Source: Microbacter sp. GSS18 | Lineage (GTDB): Bacteria > Actinomycetota > Actinomycetes > Actinomycetales > Microbacteriaceae | DNA: 64,000 nt | Direction of reading: 5' to 3' | Assembly: GCA_029319145.1 (NCBI GenBank) | Contig: CP119753.1 | Span: 1,364,001-1,428,000, forward strand | Part shown: positions 52,666 through 61,848 of the stretch, in pieces | How the letters are laid out: every line of letters starts with the position of its first letter | Numbering within the stretch: the stretch's first letter is position 1 | Notes under the pieces: model-generated | The model's input: the letters and a program-made list of their open reading frames with translations, nothing else | Database searches by the model: none | What the model was told of the DNA's origin: nothing | Translations under genes and position numbers: made by a program

Positions 52666-53832
52666 TCAGTCGTCGGCGAGGGCGATGCGGTATCCCCGCT
52701 TGATGACCGTCTGGACGATGCGCGGGTCGGGCAGCGACTGACGCAGACGGCTGATCGCGACATCGACGGCGTGGTCGTCGAGCGGGTCCGGCACCGACTG
52801 CGCGAGCGCGATCCGGGAGATCGTCGCGCCCTGCGCGGCGAACAGCGCACGGAACAGCGCGAGGGCGACGGGGCTCAGTGCCATCTGCTCGTCGCCCGAG
52901 CGCACGATCTTGCCGCGCAGCTCGACGGGACCGGCCACCGTGTCGAGGCTGCGCATGCCGATCGATTCGAGGTGCTCGCACACGAGCCGGATGAGGGCGC
53001 CCATGCGGAAGCGATCGGGGAAGATCGGCAGGATGTCCGCCTCGATCAGCGGGGCGGCCGTGACCGGCCCGACGGCGGCGGCGACCACGTTGCCGCGGAA
53101 CGCGGCCTGGACGTCCTGCTCCCGCCCCCGCGCGGCGGCGAAGTCGAACAGGGCCTCGACCGCCGGCGCGCTCGTGAACGTGACCGCGTCCAGCGACTCG
53201 GTCGCGATCAGATCGACCAGGCGCGACACACGGGGCTCGTCCTCGTTCGCAACCCAGCGGTACGGAGCCACCGTCAGCACCGTCGCGCCCGCCTTGGTCA
53301 GCCGGTCGAGCTGCCAGGGATTGGTGTACCCGTGCAGCTGCACCGCGATCACCTTGCCCCGCACGTCGTGGCGCAGAACGAGGTCGACCAGTGACGGCGT
53401 CGTCTCGCGCTCGCTCATGCCGTGGTCCTCCAGGCCGAGCGTGCGGATGGCGCCGCGGGCCTTCGGGCCGCGCACGAGGATCCGCGACGAGCCGATGGCG
53501 TCCAGCACCTCGTCGCCGAGTCCCGCCGCATCCGCCGCCTCGATCCACCGTCGGATGCCGTAGGAGGTCGTCGCGAGCAGGATGTCGGGTGCGGCGTCGA
53601 TGATCGCCCGCGTCTGGTCGACCACGGTGGAATCGTCGGTCGCGCCGGCCATGCGGATCGTCGGCGCGTGGAAGACCTCGGCGCCGCGGCGCTCGAGCGC
53701 GGCGATCAGCTCTTCGGACCGGCGGTCGCTCGTCACGCCGATGCGGAAGCCTGCGAGCTGGTCGGGGCGGAAGCCGACGGTGGGGATGGCGTCCGCGGCG
53801 TTGAAGGGCCTGTCCTGGTGAGCCATCGTCAC
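52666..53832 (-). CDS. nnaR: NnaR-like regulator: HemD-like domain fused to winged helix
   Basis: The first 255 residues resemble uroporphyrinogen-III synthase (ATTSYGIRRWIEAA, TFTSAPAVEALFDFA, VVAAAVGPVTAAPL). The last 110 are an OmpR-type winged helix (LSPVALALFRALFAAQ, HAVDVAISRLRQSLPDPRIVQTVIKRGYRI). This fusion is the layout of NnaR, which co-activates nitrate/nitrite assimilation genes with GlnR in Streptomyces and mycobacteria. Start GTG 53832 has GGAGG 8 nt upstream; ATG 53826 is the alternative. It stands 19 bp downstream of cobA, so it is probably read from the nirB promoter. Confidence 0.88.
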   Translation of the reverse strand: MTMAHQDRPFNAADAIPTVGFRPDQLAGFRIGVTSDRRSEELIAALERRGAEVFHAPTIRMAGATDDSTVVDQTRAIIDAAPDILLATTSYGIRRWIEAADAAGLGDEVLDAIGSSRILVRGPKARGAIRTLGLEDHGMSERETTPSLVDLVLRHDVRGKVIAVQLHGYTNPWQLDRLTKAGATVLTVAPYRWVANEDEPRVSRLVDLIATESLDAVTFTSAPAVEALFDFAAARGREQDVQAAFRGNVVAAAVGPVTAAPLIEADILPIFPDRFRMGALIRLVCEHLESIGMRSLDTVAGPVELRGKIVRSGDEQMALSPVALALFRALFAAQGATISRIALAQSVPDPLDDHAVDVAISRLRQSLPDPRIVQTVIKRGYRIALADD

Positions 53833-53851
53833 GTGAGGCACCTCCGTCGTC

Positions 53852-54892
53852 TCACGACCGTGGCGACGCTGCCGAGTCTGCTTCCATGTAGCTGGAAGCG
53901 ACATCCTTCCACGTCTCCGGCCCCAGCGCACGCACGACCTCGCCGATCACGATCACGGCAGGCGACCGCGGGCGCACCCGCGTGAGGACCTCCGTCACCG
54001 CGCCGAGGTCGGCGACCGTCGTGCGCTGGGCGTCGCGGAACCCGCTCTCGACGATGCCGAGGGGCATGGCCGGCGACATGCCGTGGCGCAGGAGCCCTGC
54101 CGCCATCGCAGGAAGGTTCGCAACGCCCATGAGCACCACGATCGTGCCGCCGAGGCCGACCAGGTGCGCCAGCTCGTCCTCGCCGAAGGGCACGTGCCCC
54201 GAGATCACGGTGAACGTGCGGCTGACCTCGCGATGGGTCACCGGGATGCCGGCGACGGCGGGCACGGCGATGGCGCTCGAGATGCCCGGGACGACCGTGA
54301 CCGGCACGGACGCGTCACGGCAGGCCATGACCTCTTCGCCGCCGCGGCCGAAGACGAACGGGTCGCCGCCCTTGAGCCGCACGACGCGGCGGCCGGCGCG
54401 GGCGTGGGTCACCAGCATCCGGTTGATCTCGTGCTGCGGCACGGCGTGGTGGCCGGGCGTCTTTCCGACGTCGACGAGCTGCGCGCCGGGAGCGAGGAGG
54501 TCGAGGTCGTCGCCGGGACCGAGCCGGTCGTAGAGCACGACGTCGGCCTGGCGAAGGGCATCGCGCCCGGCGACCGTGATCAGATCGGCGCGTCCCGGGC
54601 CGCCGCCGATCAGCGTCACGCGGCCGCCGGGAAGCGGGCGCGGCTCGACGACGACGAGGATGCCGCGCGAGCGCGCCCGGGCGGCCAGAGCACGGTGCGC
54701 GGCGTCGCGCTCTCCCACCCACACCACGACGTCCGGTGCGTGCTGCGAGCCCAGCAGCGAGAGCGCTCCGTCGGGGTCGCGGAAGCTCGTGCGCGCGCCG
54801 GCCGCGGCGTACCGCCGCTGCACGGGGCGCACACCGTCGATGTCGCCGACGACGAGCACGCGCACATCGGTCAGGTCGAGGTCGAGGTTCAT
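53852..54892 (-). CDS. cobA: Uroporphyrinogen-III C-methyltransferase with degenerate N-terminal domain
   Basis: The enzyme makes precorrin-2 for the siroheme of NirB. It has 346 aa. The methyltransferase part starts near residue 92 with VTLIGGGPGRADLITV and has DVVLYDRL, VVRLKGGDPFVFGRG and the GIPVTHR motif. The first 85 residues resemble the dehydrogenase/chelatase half of CysG, but the Gly-rich NAD motif is altered to VVGDIDGVRP. GGAGAG lies just before the ATG. The gene overlaps nirB by 4 nt. Confidence 0.92.
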   Translation of the reverse strand: MNLDLDLTDVRVLVVGDIDGVRPVQRRYAAAGARTSFRDPDGALSLLGSQHAPDVVVWVGERDAAHRALAARARSRGILVVVEPRPLPGGRVTLIGGGPGRADLITVAGRDALRQADVVLYDRLGPGDDLDLLAPGAQLVDVGKTPGHHAVPQHEINRMLVTHARAGRRVVRLKGGDPFVFGRGGEEVMACRDASVPVTVVPGISSAIAVPAVAGIPVTHREVSRTFTVISGHVPFGEDELAHLVGLGGTIVVLMGVANLPAMAAGLLRHGMSPAMPLGIVESGFRDAQRTTVADLGAVTEVLTRVRPRSPAVIVIGEVVRALGPETWKDVASSYMEADSAASPRS

Positions 54893-57483
54893 CGCTCTCC
54901 GCCTCTCACGGGGATGGTGGGGCCTGAGATCACCGTCGCCGCCGCGCGCTCCGCAGGCGTCGCCGGGCGGGGCTGGTCTCGTTCGCGCACGCGCGCCAAC
55001 GAGGGATCGGCGACATCGGGGGCGTTGACGAACGAGCGGAAGCGGCGCAGTCGCTCGGGATCGCGGAGCGTCGCGGCCCACTCGTCCTCATACGACCCGA
55101 CGTGGCGCTCGACGGCCTGCTCGAGTTCTGCCGCGATGCCGAGGGAGTCCTCGCACACGACCTCGCGCACGTGGTCGAGACCGCCCGGCAGCTCCTCCTG
55201 CCAGCGCGCGGTGCGCTGCAGCCGGTCGGCGGTCCGGATGTAGTACATGACGTAGCGGTCGATGAACCGGATGAGGGTCTCGTCGTCGAGGTCGCCCGCC
55301 AGCAGCACCGCGTGGGCCGGCTGATAGCCGCCGTTGCCGCCGACATACAGGTTCCAGCCGTTCTCGGTCGCGATGACGCCGACGTCCTTGCCACGCGCCT
55401 CCGCGCACTCGCGTGCGCAGCCCGACACCGCGAACTTCAGCTTGTGCGGCGAGCGCAGTCCGCGGTACCGCTCCTCGAGGAAGATCGCCATGCCGACCGA
55501 GTCCTGCACGCCGTAGCGGCACCACGTGGAGCCGACGCACGACTTCACGGTGCGCACCGACTTGCCGTAGGCCTGGCCGGACTCCATGCCGGCGTCCACG
55601 AGCTCGCGCCAGATGTCGGGCAGCTGCTCGAGGCGCGCACCGAAGAGATCGATGCGCTGACCCCCGGTGATCTTCGTGTAGAGGTCGTAGCGCTTGGCGA
55701 CATCGGCGATGACGGCGAGCCTGTCGGGTGTGATCTCTCCGCCGGGGATGCGGGGCACGACCGAGTACGTGCCGTCCTTCTGCATGTTCGCCAGAGCGCG
55801 GTCGTTGGTGTCCTGCATCGGCGCGGTGGCGCCGTCGAGGATGTACGCATTCGTCTGGGTCGCCAGGATCGACGCGATGACGGGCTTGCAGACGTCGCAG
55901 CCGAGGCCCGTGCCGAACCGCGCCATGATCTCCTCGGCGCTGTGGAGGCCCAGCACGCGCACCGACTCGAACAGCTCGGCGCGGCTCAGCGCGAAGTGCT
56001 CGCACAGGGCCCGCGAGACCTCGTGACCGGACTTGACCAGCTCGGTCTCGAGGATCTTCTTGACCAGCGGCACGCACGACCCGCATTGGGTGCCGGCGCG
56101 CGAGCAGGACTTCAGCTCGGCCAGATCGGTGCAGGCATCGCCGTGCCGGCCGTTCACCCATCCGCGGATGGATCCGGCGGAGACGCCGTTGCACGAGCAC
56201 ACCTGGGCGTCGTCGGGAAGCTCGGCGGACGCCGGCGCTTCGGCACCGGCCGCCGAGAGGAAGGCGGCCGGCTCGGCGCCCAGCTCGCGGCCGAGGAGCG
56301 GGCGCAGGCCGGCGTAGGGCGATGCGTCGCCGACGAAGATGCCGCCGAGCAGCGTCTTGCCGTCGTCGCTGAGGACGATCTTCTGATAGAGGCCGCGGGC
56401 CGGGTCGGCGAACACGACCTCGAGCGCGCCGTCCGAGACGCCCTTGGCGTCGCCGAAGCTCGCGACGTCGACGCCGGCGAGCTTGAGCTTGGTCGCATCG
56501 TCGATGCCGGGGAACTCGGCTGCGCCGCCCCAGATGCGGTCGGCGGCGACCTCGGCCATCGCGTTCGCGGGCGCCACGAGGCCCACGCACCCCGCGCCCG
56601 TGTCGGCGACTTCGCCGATGGCCCACACACCCGGCGCTGACGTCTCGCACGCGGTGCCGACCAGGACGCCGCCGCGGGCGCCCAGTGCGAGGCCGGCGGC
56701 CCGCGCGAGCTCGTCGCGCGGCGTGATGCCGATCGAGAACACGACGATGTCGGCGTGGATCGACGACCCGTCGCGCAGGGTCACGCCCGTCACACGGCCG
56801 CTGGGCCCCGTGATGATGCCCGAGGGCCGCGTGCCGAGGTGCAGCTCGGTGCCCTTGCCCGAGATGATCCGGCCGAGCGCCTGGCCGGCGCCCTCGTCGA
56901 GCTGACTGGACATCAGCCAGCCGCCCGAGTGCACCAGCGCGGCGCGCGCACCCAGCGCGACGGCGCCGCCGGCGGCTTCGAGGCCGAGCAGGCCGCCGCC
57001 GACGACCACGACGTTCGCGGGCCGGCTGTGACGCTCGGCGAACGCGCCGATCTCGGCCACGAGCCCGTCGACGTCCTCGATCGTGCGGTAGACGCGCCCG
57101 GCGTCGGCGTTCTCGATCGGCGGGACGCTCGCGCTCGACCCGGTCGCGAGGACCAGTTCGTCGTACGCGATCAGCTCGCCGGCCGACGTGCGGACCGTGC
57201 GTGCGGCGGGGTCGATGGAGTCGGCGCGCGTTCCGGTGCGCAGCGTCACGCCGGCGGCTCTCCACAGCGATCCGTCGCCGAGCGTCAGCGCGACGGGCGC
57301 GTCGATGCGCTGGGACAGCGCGACGCGGTCGTAGGGAAGGTGAGGCTCGTCGGCGAGCACGACGATCTCGAGCTCCGGAGCGTGCGGGTCCAGCCGCGAC
57401 GCGAGCGACTCCGTGAATCGGTGGGCGGCGGGCCCTCCGCCCACGACGACGACCCGGCGGGCCGGGCGGTCGGTGGTGTCCAT
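54889..57483 (-). CDS. nirB: Assimilatory nitrite reductase, large subunit
   Basis: NirB reduces nitrite to ammonium with NAD(P)H, six electrons passing through FAD, iron-sulfur clusters and siroheme. The 864-aa protein has the FAD motif GGGPAAHRF and NAD motif GGGLLGLEAA. Two BFD-like [2Fe-2S] motifs follow (CSCNGV ... CSRAGTQCGSC and GLGCDVC). The sulfite/nitrite-reductase core has the cluster-siroheme ligands CVGSTWC and CARECAE. AGAGGA lies about 10 nt before the ATG. cobA and nnaR follow. The partner nirD is on the other strand, across a 273-bp control region. Confidence 0.96.
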   Translation of the reverse strand: MDTTDRPARRVVVVGGGPAAHRFTESLASRLDPHAPELEIVVLADEPHLPYDRVALSQRIDAPVALTLGDGSLWRAAGVTLRTGTRADSIDPAARTVRTSAGELIAYDELVLATGSSASVPPIENADAGRVYRTIEDVDGLVAEIGAFAERHSRPANVVVVGGGLLGLEAAGGAVALGARAALVHSGGWLMSSQLDEGAGQALGRIISGKGTELHLGTRPSGIITGPSGRVTGVTLRDGSSIHADIVVFSIGITPRDELARAAGLALGARGGVLVGTACETSAPGVWAIGEVADTGAGCVGLVAPANAMAEVAADRIWGGAAEFPGIDDATKLKLAGVDVASFGDAKGVSDGALEVVFADPARGLYQKIVLSDDGKTLLGGIFVGDASPYAGLRPLLGRELGAEPAAFLSAAGAEAPASAELPDDAQVCSCNGVSAGSIRGWVNGRHGDACTDLAELKSCSRAGTQCGSCVPLVKKILETELVKSGHEVSRALCEHFALSRAELFESVRVLGLHSAEEIMARFGTGLGCDVCKPVIASILATQTNAYILDGATAPMQDTNDRALANMQKDGTYSVVPRIPGGEITPDRLAVIADVAKRYDLYTKITGGQRIDLFGARLEQLPDIWRELVDAGMESGQAYGKSVRTVKSCVGSTWCRYGVQDSVGMAIFLEERYRGLRSPHKLKFAVSGCARECAEARGKDVGVIATENGWNLYVGGNGGYQPAHAVLLAGDLDDETLIRFIDRYVMYYIRTADRLQRTARWQEELPGGLDHVREVVCEDSLGIAAELEQAVERHVGSYEDEWAATLRDPERLRRFRSFVNAPDVADPSLARVRERDQPRPATPAERAAATVISGPTIPVRGGER

Positions 57484-57567
57484 GGCCGGGATTCCTCTCG
57501 TCGTGGTGCTCGGGTGCGGTCTGCGGGCGGCGGCGCCACCCGGTGCGTACTCAGAAGCTACGCGTGG

Positions 57568-57654
57568 GCCGTCACCCGGCCGTTGCCGCTCCGTAACGGC
57601 GTGTGACGGCTTCCTCACAGTGCGCGATCGGCGCGGTGAGAGGTTCTTCACAGT
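57568..57654. promoter_or_regulatory. nirB-nirD control region: inverted and tandem repeats
   Basis: An imperfect inverted repeat (57568-57586 with 57593-57610) contains GTCAC and GTAAC elements reminiscent of GlnR half-sites. Two 18-bp direct repeats follow, TGACGGCTTCCTCACAGT (57604-57621) and TGAGAGGTTCTTCACAGT (57637-57654). They match at 14 of 18 positions and are 33 bp apart, three helical turns. They suit a dimeric activator such as GlnR or NnaR, which is inference. Confidence 0.55.
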
Positions 57655-57756
57655 CATGTCACGTCGCCGGGCGAACGGGGGAAACATCCCGTCCGTAGCG
57701 TCGTCCTCACGTTCGGCGAATCGGACCGACAAGCCCCGCACGACGAGAGGAGCGAC

Positions 57757-58140
57757 ATGACCATGAGCATGGACCGCGTGACCGGCCCCGCCGGCTCGGC
57801 CGAGGCCGAGCCGACCGGCTGGACGCCGGTGTGCCGCGTGAGCGATCTCGAGCCGCTGTGGGGAGAGGCCGCGCTGGTCGGCGCAGAGCAGATCGCTCTG
57901 TTCCGTCTCGCCGACGACCGGCTCTTCGCGGTGTCGAACATCGACCCCGCGACGCGGGCAGCCGTGATGTCCCGCGGAATCGTTGGCTCGAAGGGCGATC
58001 GGCCGACGATCGCCTCACCGCTGCTGAAGGACGTCTACGAGCTCGAGACCGGCCACTGCCTCACCAAGGCCGACCTCGACCTCCCGATCTGGCGCATCCG
58101 CGTGGACGACGACGTCGTCCTCGTCGCGCCGCCGCTGTGA
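57757..58140 (+). CDS. nirD: Assimilatory nitrite reductase, small subunit
   Basis: NirD is the small Rieske-fold subunit of nitrite reductase. The 127-aa protein has the NirD outline (WTPVCRVSDLEPLWGEAALV, FAVSNIDPATRAAVMSRGIVG, IASPLLKDVYELETGHCL). As usual for the family it lacks the Rieske cluster ligands. GAGGAG lies 5-6 nt before the ATG. It starts a plus-strand run with narK 73 bp downstream; nirB is divergent. Confidence 0.93.
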   Translation: MTMSMDRVTGPAGSAEAEPTGWTPVCRVSDLEPLWGEAALVGAEQIALFRLADDRLFAVSNIDPATRAAVMSRGIVGSKGDRPTIASPLLKDVYELETGHCLTKADLDLPIWRIRVDDDVVLVAPPL

Positions 58141-58213
58141 ACACGCTCCACCGCACCACCACCTCCCACCTCAACCCCGGCGCACCGCGCCGACACCGCT
58201 CAGGAGAACACTC

Positions 58214-59665
58214 ATGAACGCACCTGCCCCCGGGGTCCTCGCCCCGACCGACCAGGCGACCGTTCCCGTCGCCGATGACGCCGTCTCCGCGCCGCCCGCA
58301 TCCGACGGCCGCTACGGACTCACCTTCCGCCCCGGCCGCTGGATCGACGGCTGGAACCCCGAGGACCGTACGCAGTGGGAAGGCGCCGGGCGCGCGATCG
58401 CGGCCCGGAACCTCCGCTGGTCGATCTTCGCCGAGTTCCTCGGCTTCGTCGTCTGGCAGCTGTGGTCGATCGTCGTCGTGTCGCTGCCGGCGGCCGGCTT
58501 CGCGTTCGAGACCGGTCAGATCTTCTGGCTGATCTCGATCCCGGCCCTCGTCGGCGCGACGCTGCGCATCCCGTACACCTTCATGGTGCCGCGCTTCGGC
58601 GGCCGCAACTGGACGATCGCGTCGGCGGCCCTGCTGCTGATCCCGGCGACCCTTCTCGGCTTCGCCGTGTCGAACCCCGACACGCCCTTCGGCGTCATGC
58701 TCGCCATCGCCGCCCTCGCGGGCTTCGGCGGCGGCAACTTCGCCAGCTCCATGGCGAACATCACGTTCTTCTACCCGCAGCGCGAGAAGGGCTGGGCGCT
58801 GGGCCTGAACGCCGCCGGCGGCAACCTGGGCGCCTCGGTCGCCCAGTTCGCGGTTCCGATCGTCATCACCATCGGTGCGGGGGTCGCCCTGAACCTGCCG
58901 CTGGCCGGCTGGATCTGGATCCCGCTCATCCTCGTCGCGATCGCGGGCGCCTACCTGCGCATGGACAACCTGTCCAACGCGAAGGCCGACATCACCGCCT
59001 CGCTGGCGGCCCTCAAGGAGCCGCACCTGTGGATCATGTCGGTGCTCTACATCGGCACCTTCGGCTCCTTCATCGGCTTCGCGGGCGTGTTCCCGAAGCT
59101 CATCGCCGACCAGTTCCCCGAGTTCTCGACGTTCGCGGTCGGCTCCGCGAGTGTCTCGCTGGCCTTCATGGGCGCCCTCGTCGGATCGCTCGCCCGTCCG
59201 TACGGCGGCAGGCTTGCCGACCGCTTCGGCGGCACCCAGATCACCATCGCGTCCTTCGCGGTCATGGCCCTGGGAGCGCTCGCGGTGATCTGGACGCTTC
59301 CGCTCGGAAGCTTCTGGCTCTTCCTCGGGCTCTTCCTGGTGCTCTTCACGGCGTCGGGCGTCGGCAACGGGTCGACGTACCGCATGATCCCGACGATCTT
59401 CGCGCTGCGCGCGGGAGCGAAGAACGCCCACGAGTCGGCCGGTGACATCAGCTCGCTGCGGAAGTCCGCGGCGGCGCTCGGCATCATCTCCTCGGTCGGC
59501 GCGTACGGCGGGTTCATCATCCCGCAGCTGCTGGGCGCATCGAAGGTCAACTTCGGCGAGTACACCACCGGCCTCGGCTGGTTCGTGTGGGCCTACGCGG
59601 GGATGATGATCCTCACCGCGGCGGTCTACCTCACGCTCGCGAAGAAGTCGGGCCACCGCATCTGA
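58214..59665 (+). CDS. narK: NarK-family nitrate/nitrite transporter
   Basis: This is an inner-membrane MFS carrier importing nitrate, or exchanging it with nitrite. The 483-aa protein has a 60-residue cytoplasmic N-terminus and 12 helices. The nitrate signatures are GFGGGNFASSMANITFFYP in helix 5 and the later ASGVGNGSTYRMIP in helix 11; Arg RIPYTFMVPRFGGRN precedes helix 3. AGGAG lies 8 nt before the ATG. A strong hairpin follows the stop. Confidence 0.94.
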   Translation: MNAPAPGVLAPTDQATVPVADDAVSAPPASDGRYGLTFRPGRWIDGWNPEDRTQWEGAGRAIAARNLRWSIFAEFLGFVVWQLWSIVVVSLPAAGFAFETGQIFWLISIPALVGATLRIPYTFMVPRFGGRNWTIASAALLLIPATLLGFAVSNPDTPFGVMLAIAALAGFGGGNFASSMANITFFYPQREKGWALGLNAAGGNLGASVAQFAVPIVITIGAGVALNLPLAGWIWIPLILVAIAGAYLRMDNLSNAKADITASLAALKEPHLWIMSVLYIGTFGSFIGFAGVFPKLIADQFPEFSTFAVGSASVSLAFMGALVGSLARPYGGRLADRFGGTQITIASFAVMALGALAVIWTLPLGSFWLFLGLFLVLFTASGVGNGSTYRMIPTIFALRAGAKNAHESAGDISSLRKSAAALGIISSVGAYGGFIIPQLLGASKVNFGEYTTGLGWFVWAYAGMMILTAAVYLTLAKKSGHRI

Positions 59666-59672
59666 CAGGATT

Positions 59673-59706
59673 CCGGGACCGGGCGGCGCACGCCGCCCGG
59701 TCCCGG
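59673..59706. terminator. Strong hairpin between narK and the nitrate reductase gene
   Basis: A 16-bp stem closes on CA, or a 15-bp stem on a 4-nt loop, in the 62-bp gap. Both genes point the same way and the Shine-Dalgarno of the next gene lies 10 bp beyond. It may attenuate transcription or protect the narK 3' end, since no U-tract follows. Confidence 0.75.
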
Positions 59707-59727
59707 ACACCACGTGAGGAGGACGCC

Positions 59728-61848
59728 ATGGGAACCGCCGCCAGTCATTGCCCCTATTGCGCACTGCAGTGCGCCATGACGCTCACTCCCGCCGCCTCGG
59801 GCCTCGCCGGACGTGAGACGGCCACGGTCTCCGGACGCGACTTCCCGACCAACCGCGGCGGCCTGTGCAAGAAGGGCTGGACCTCGGCCGAACTGCTGGA
59901 CGCCCCCGACCGGATCACCACGCCGCTCGTGCGAGGCGCCGACGGCGCCCTGGTGCCGGCCGCGTGGGACGACGTCCTCGACCTCGTCGCCGACCGGCTG
60001 CGCAGCACGCGCGAGACGTGGGGGGCGGACGCGGTCGGCGTCTTCGGCGGCGGCGGGCTGACCAATGAGAAGGCGTACCAGCTCGGCAAGTTCGCCCGCA
60101 TCGCCCTCGGCACCTCGCGCATCGACTACAACGGCCGGTTCTGCATGTCTTCGGCGGCGGCGGCGGCGAACCGCGCCTTCGGCATCGATCGGGGCCTCCC
60201 CTTCCCCGTGACGGATCTCGACGGCGCCGACACGATCCTCATGCTCGGCTCGAACGTCGCCGCCACCATGCCGCCGTTCATCGGACACCTGAGGGGCGCC
60301 CGCGAGCGCGGCGGGCTGATCGTCGTCGACCCACGCCGCTCCGAGACCGCGAAGCTCACGGCCGAGGGCGCCGGCATCCACATCCAGCCCGCGGCTGCGA
60401 CCGACATGGCGGTGCTCCTGGGCCTCACGCACATCGTCTTCGACGAGGGTCTGGCCGATCACGACTACCTCGCGCGGCGCACGAGCGACCCCGATGCGCT
60501 CCGCCGTTCCGTCAACGCGTGGTGGCCCGAGCGGGTGCAGTCCGTCACGGGCGTCCCCGTCGAGGTCCTGCGCACGGTGGCCCGCCGGCTCGCCGCGGGC
60601 GGCGACGTCTACATCCTCACCGGCCGCGGGGTCGAGCAGCACGTCGACGGCACCGACACCGCAACGGCCGCCATCAACCTGGCCCTCGCTCTGGGCCTGC
60701 CCGGCCGCCCCGGATCCGGCTATGGCACCCTCACCGGCCAGGGCAACGGGCAGGGCGGGCGCGAGCACGGCCAGAAGTCCGATCAGCTGCCCGGCTACCG
60801 CAAGATCGACGACCCCGCCGCCCGCGCGCACGTCGCCGCCGTGTGGGGCGTCGACCCGTCGATCATCCCCGGACCCGGCGTGCCCGCCGTCGCGCTCCTC
60901 GGCATGCTCGGCCGCCCCGGCGGCGTGCGCTGCCTGCTCGTGCACGGCTCGAACGTCGTGGTGTCGGCCCCGGATGCCGCGGCCGTGCGCCGCGGGCTGG
61001 ACGCCCTCGATCTGCTCGTGGTGTGCGACTTCTTCCTGTCCGAGACGGCGGCTCGCGCCGACGTCGTGCTGCCCGTGCTGCAGTGGGCGGAGGAAGAGGG
61101 GACCATGACGTCTCTCGAGGGCCGTGTCATCCGGCGGCGCAAGGCGGTGGAGCCACCGCCCGCGGCCCGCAGCGAGCTCTGGATCATGCGGGAGCTGGCC
61201 GCGCGGCTGGACGCCCCCGGCATGTGGTCGACCGATCCGTCCGAGGTGTTCGACGAACTCGCGCGCGCATCCGAGGGCGGTGTGGCCGACTACTCAGGAT
61301 TGAGCCACGAGCTTCTGGACACCGGCATCGAGGCGCACTGGCCGTTCCCGGCGGGCTCCGCGGGCACGCCGCGACTCTTCGCGGAGCGCTTCGGCACGCC
61401 CGACGGACGCGCCCGCATCGTCCCGGTGCGGTTCCGCCCGCGCGCGACGGGTCCCCAGCGCGGCGGCGAGCTGACGCTGGTCACCGGCCGCCTGCTCGAG
61501 CACTACCAATCCGGCGCGCAGACGCGTCGTGTCGCCGAGCTGAGGAACGCGCGCCCCGAGGTGACCGCCCAGCTGCATCCGGTGACCGCCACGCGTCTCG
61601 GCATCACCGACGGCGACCGCGTCGCGATCGCGAACACGCGCGGCTCGGTTCACGCGCGGGCCGAGCTCACGACCGGCATCCGCCATGACACCGTCTTCCT
61701 GCCGTTCCACTATCCCGGCGACGGGACGGCGAACCTGCTCACCGAGGCCGCGGTCGATCCCGTTTCGGCCATGCCCGAGTTCAAGCACACGCTGGTGACG
61801 GTCTCGCCCGCCGCGCGCCGCCCGGTCTCCGAGGAGGTCCCCGCATGA
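59728..61848 (+). CDS. nasC: Assimilatory nitrate reductase, molybdopterin catalytic subunit
   Basis: The enzyme reduces nitrate to nitrite in the cytoplasm. The 706-aa protein has the 4Fe-4S site CPYCALQC (C8, C11, C15) with C46 in GGLCKKGW. The Mo ligand Cys is at 139 in NGRFCMSSA, and SGYGTLTGQGNGQGGREHGQK is the typical cofactor loop. No signal peptide is present. Its C-terminus lacks a BFD-like cluster domain; that is on the downstream reductase. GAGGAGG lies 6 nt before the ATG. It overlaps the next gene by 4 nt. Symbol follows the Klebsiella usage; nasA or narB are used elsewhere. Confidence 0.93.
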   Translation: MGTAASHCPYCALQCAMTLTPAASGLAGRETATVSGRDFPTNRGGLCKKGWTSAELLDAPDRITTPLVRGADGALVPAAWDDVLDLVADRLRSTRETWGADAVGVFGGGGLTNEKAYQLGKFARIALGTSRIDYNGRFCMSSAAAAANRAFGIDRGLPFPVTDLDGADTILMLGSNVAATMPPFIGHLRGARERGGLIVVDPRRSETAKLTAEGAGIHIQPAAATDMAVLLGLTHIVFDEGLADHDYLARRTSDPDALRRSVNAWWPERVQSVTGVPVEVLRTVARRLAAGGDVYILTGRGVEQHVDGTDTATAAINLALALGLPGRPGSGYGTLTGQGNGQGGREHGQKSDQLPGYRKIDDPAARAHVAAVWGVDPSIIPGPGVPAVALLGMLGRPGGVRCLLVHGSNVVVSAPDAAAVRRGLDALDLLVVCDFFLSETAARADVVLPVLQWAEEEGTMTSLEGRVIRRRKAVEPPPAARSELWIMRELAARLDAPGMWSTDPSEVFDELARASEGGVADYSGLSHELLDTGIEAHWPFPAGSAGTPRLFAERFGTPDGRARIVPVRFRPRATGPQRGGELTLVTGRLLEHYQSGAQTRRVAELRNARPEVTAQLHPVTATRLGITDGDRVAIANTRGSVHARAELTTGIRHDTVFLPFHYPGDGTANLLTEAAVDPVSAMPEFKHTLVTVSPAARRPVSEEVPA

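Noticed and set aside
57600..57690. Full GlnR boxes in the nirB-nirD gap
   Set aside because: GTCAC and GTAAC elements occur, but I could not find the GTNAC-N6-GAAAC arrangement with correct spacing, so only the repeats are reported.
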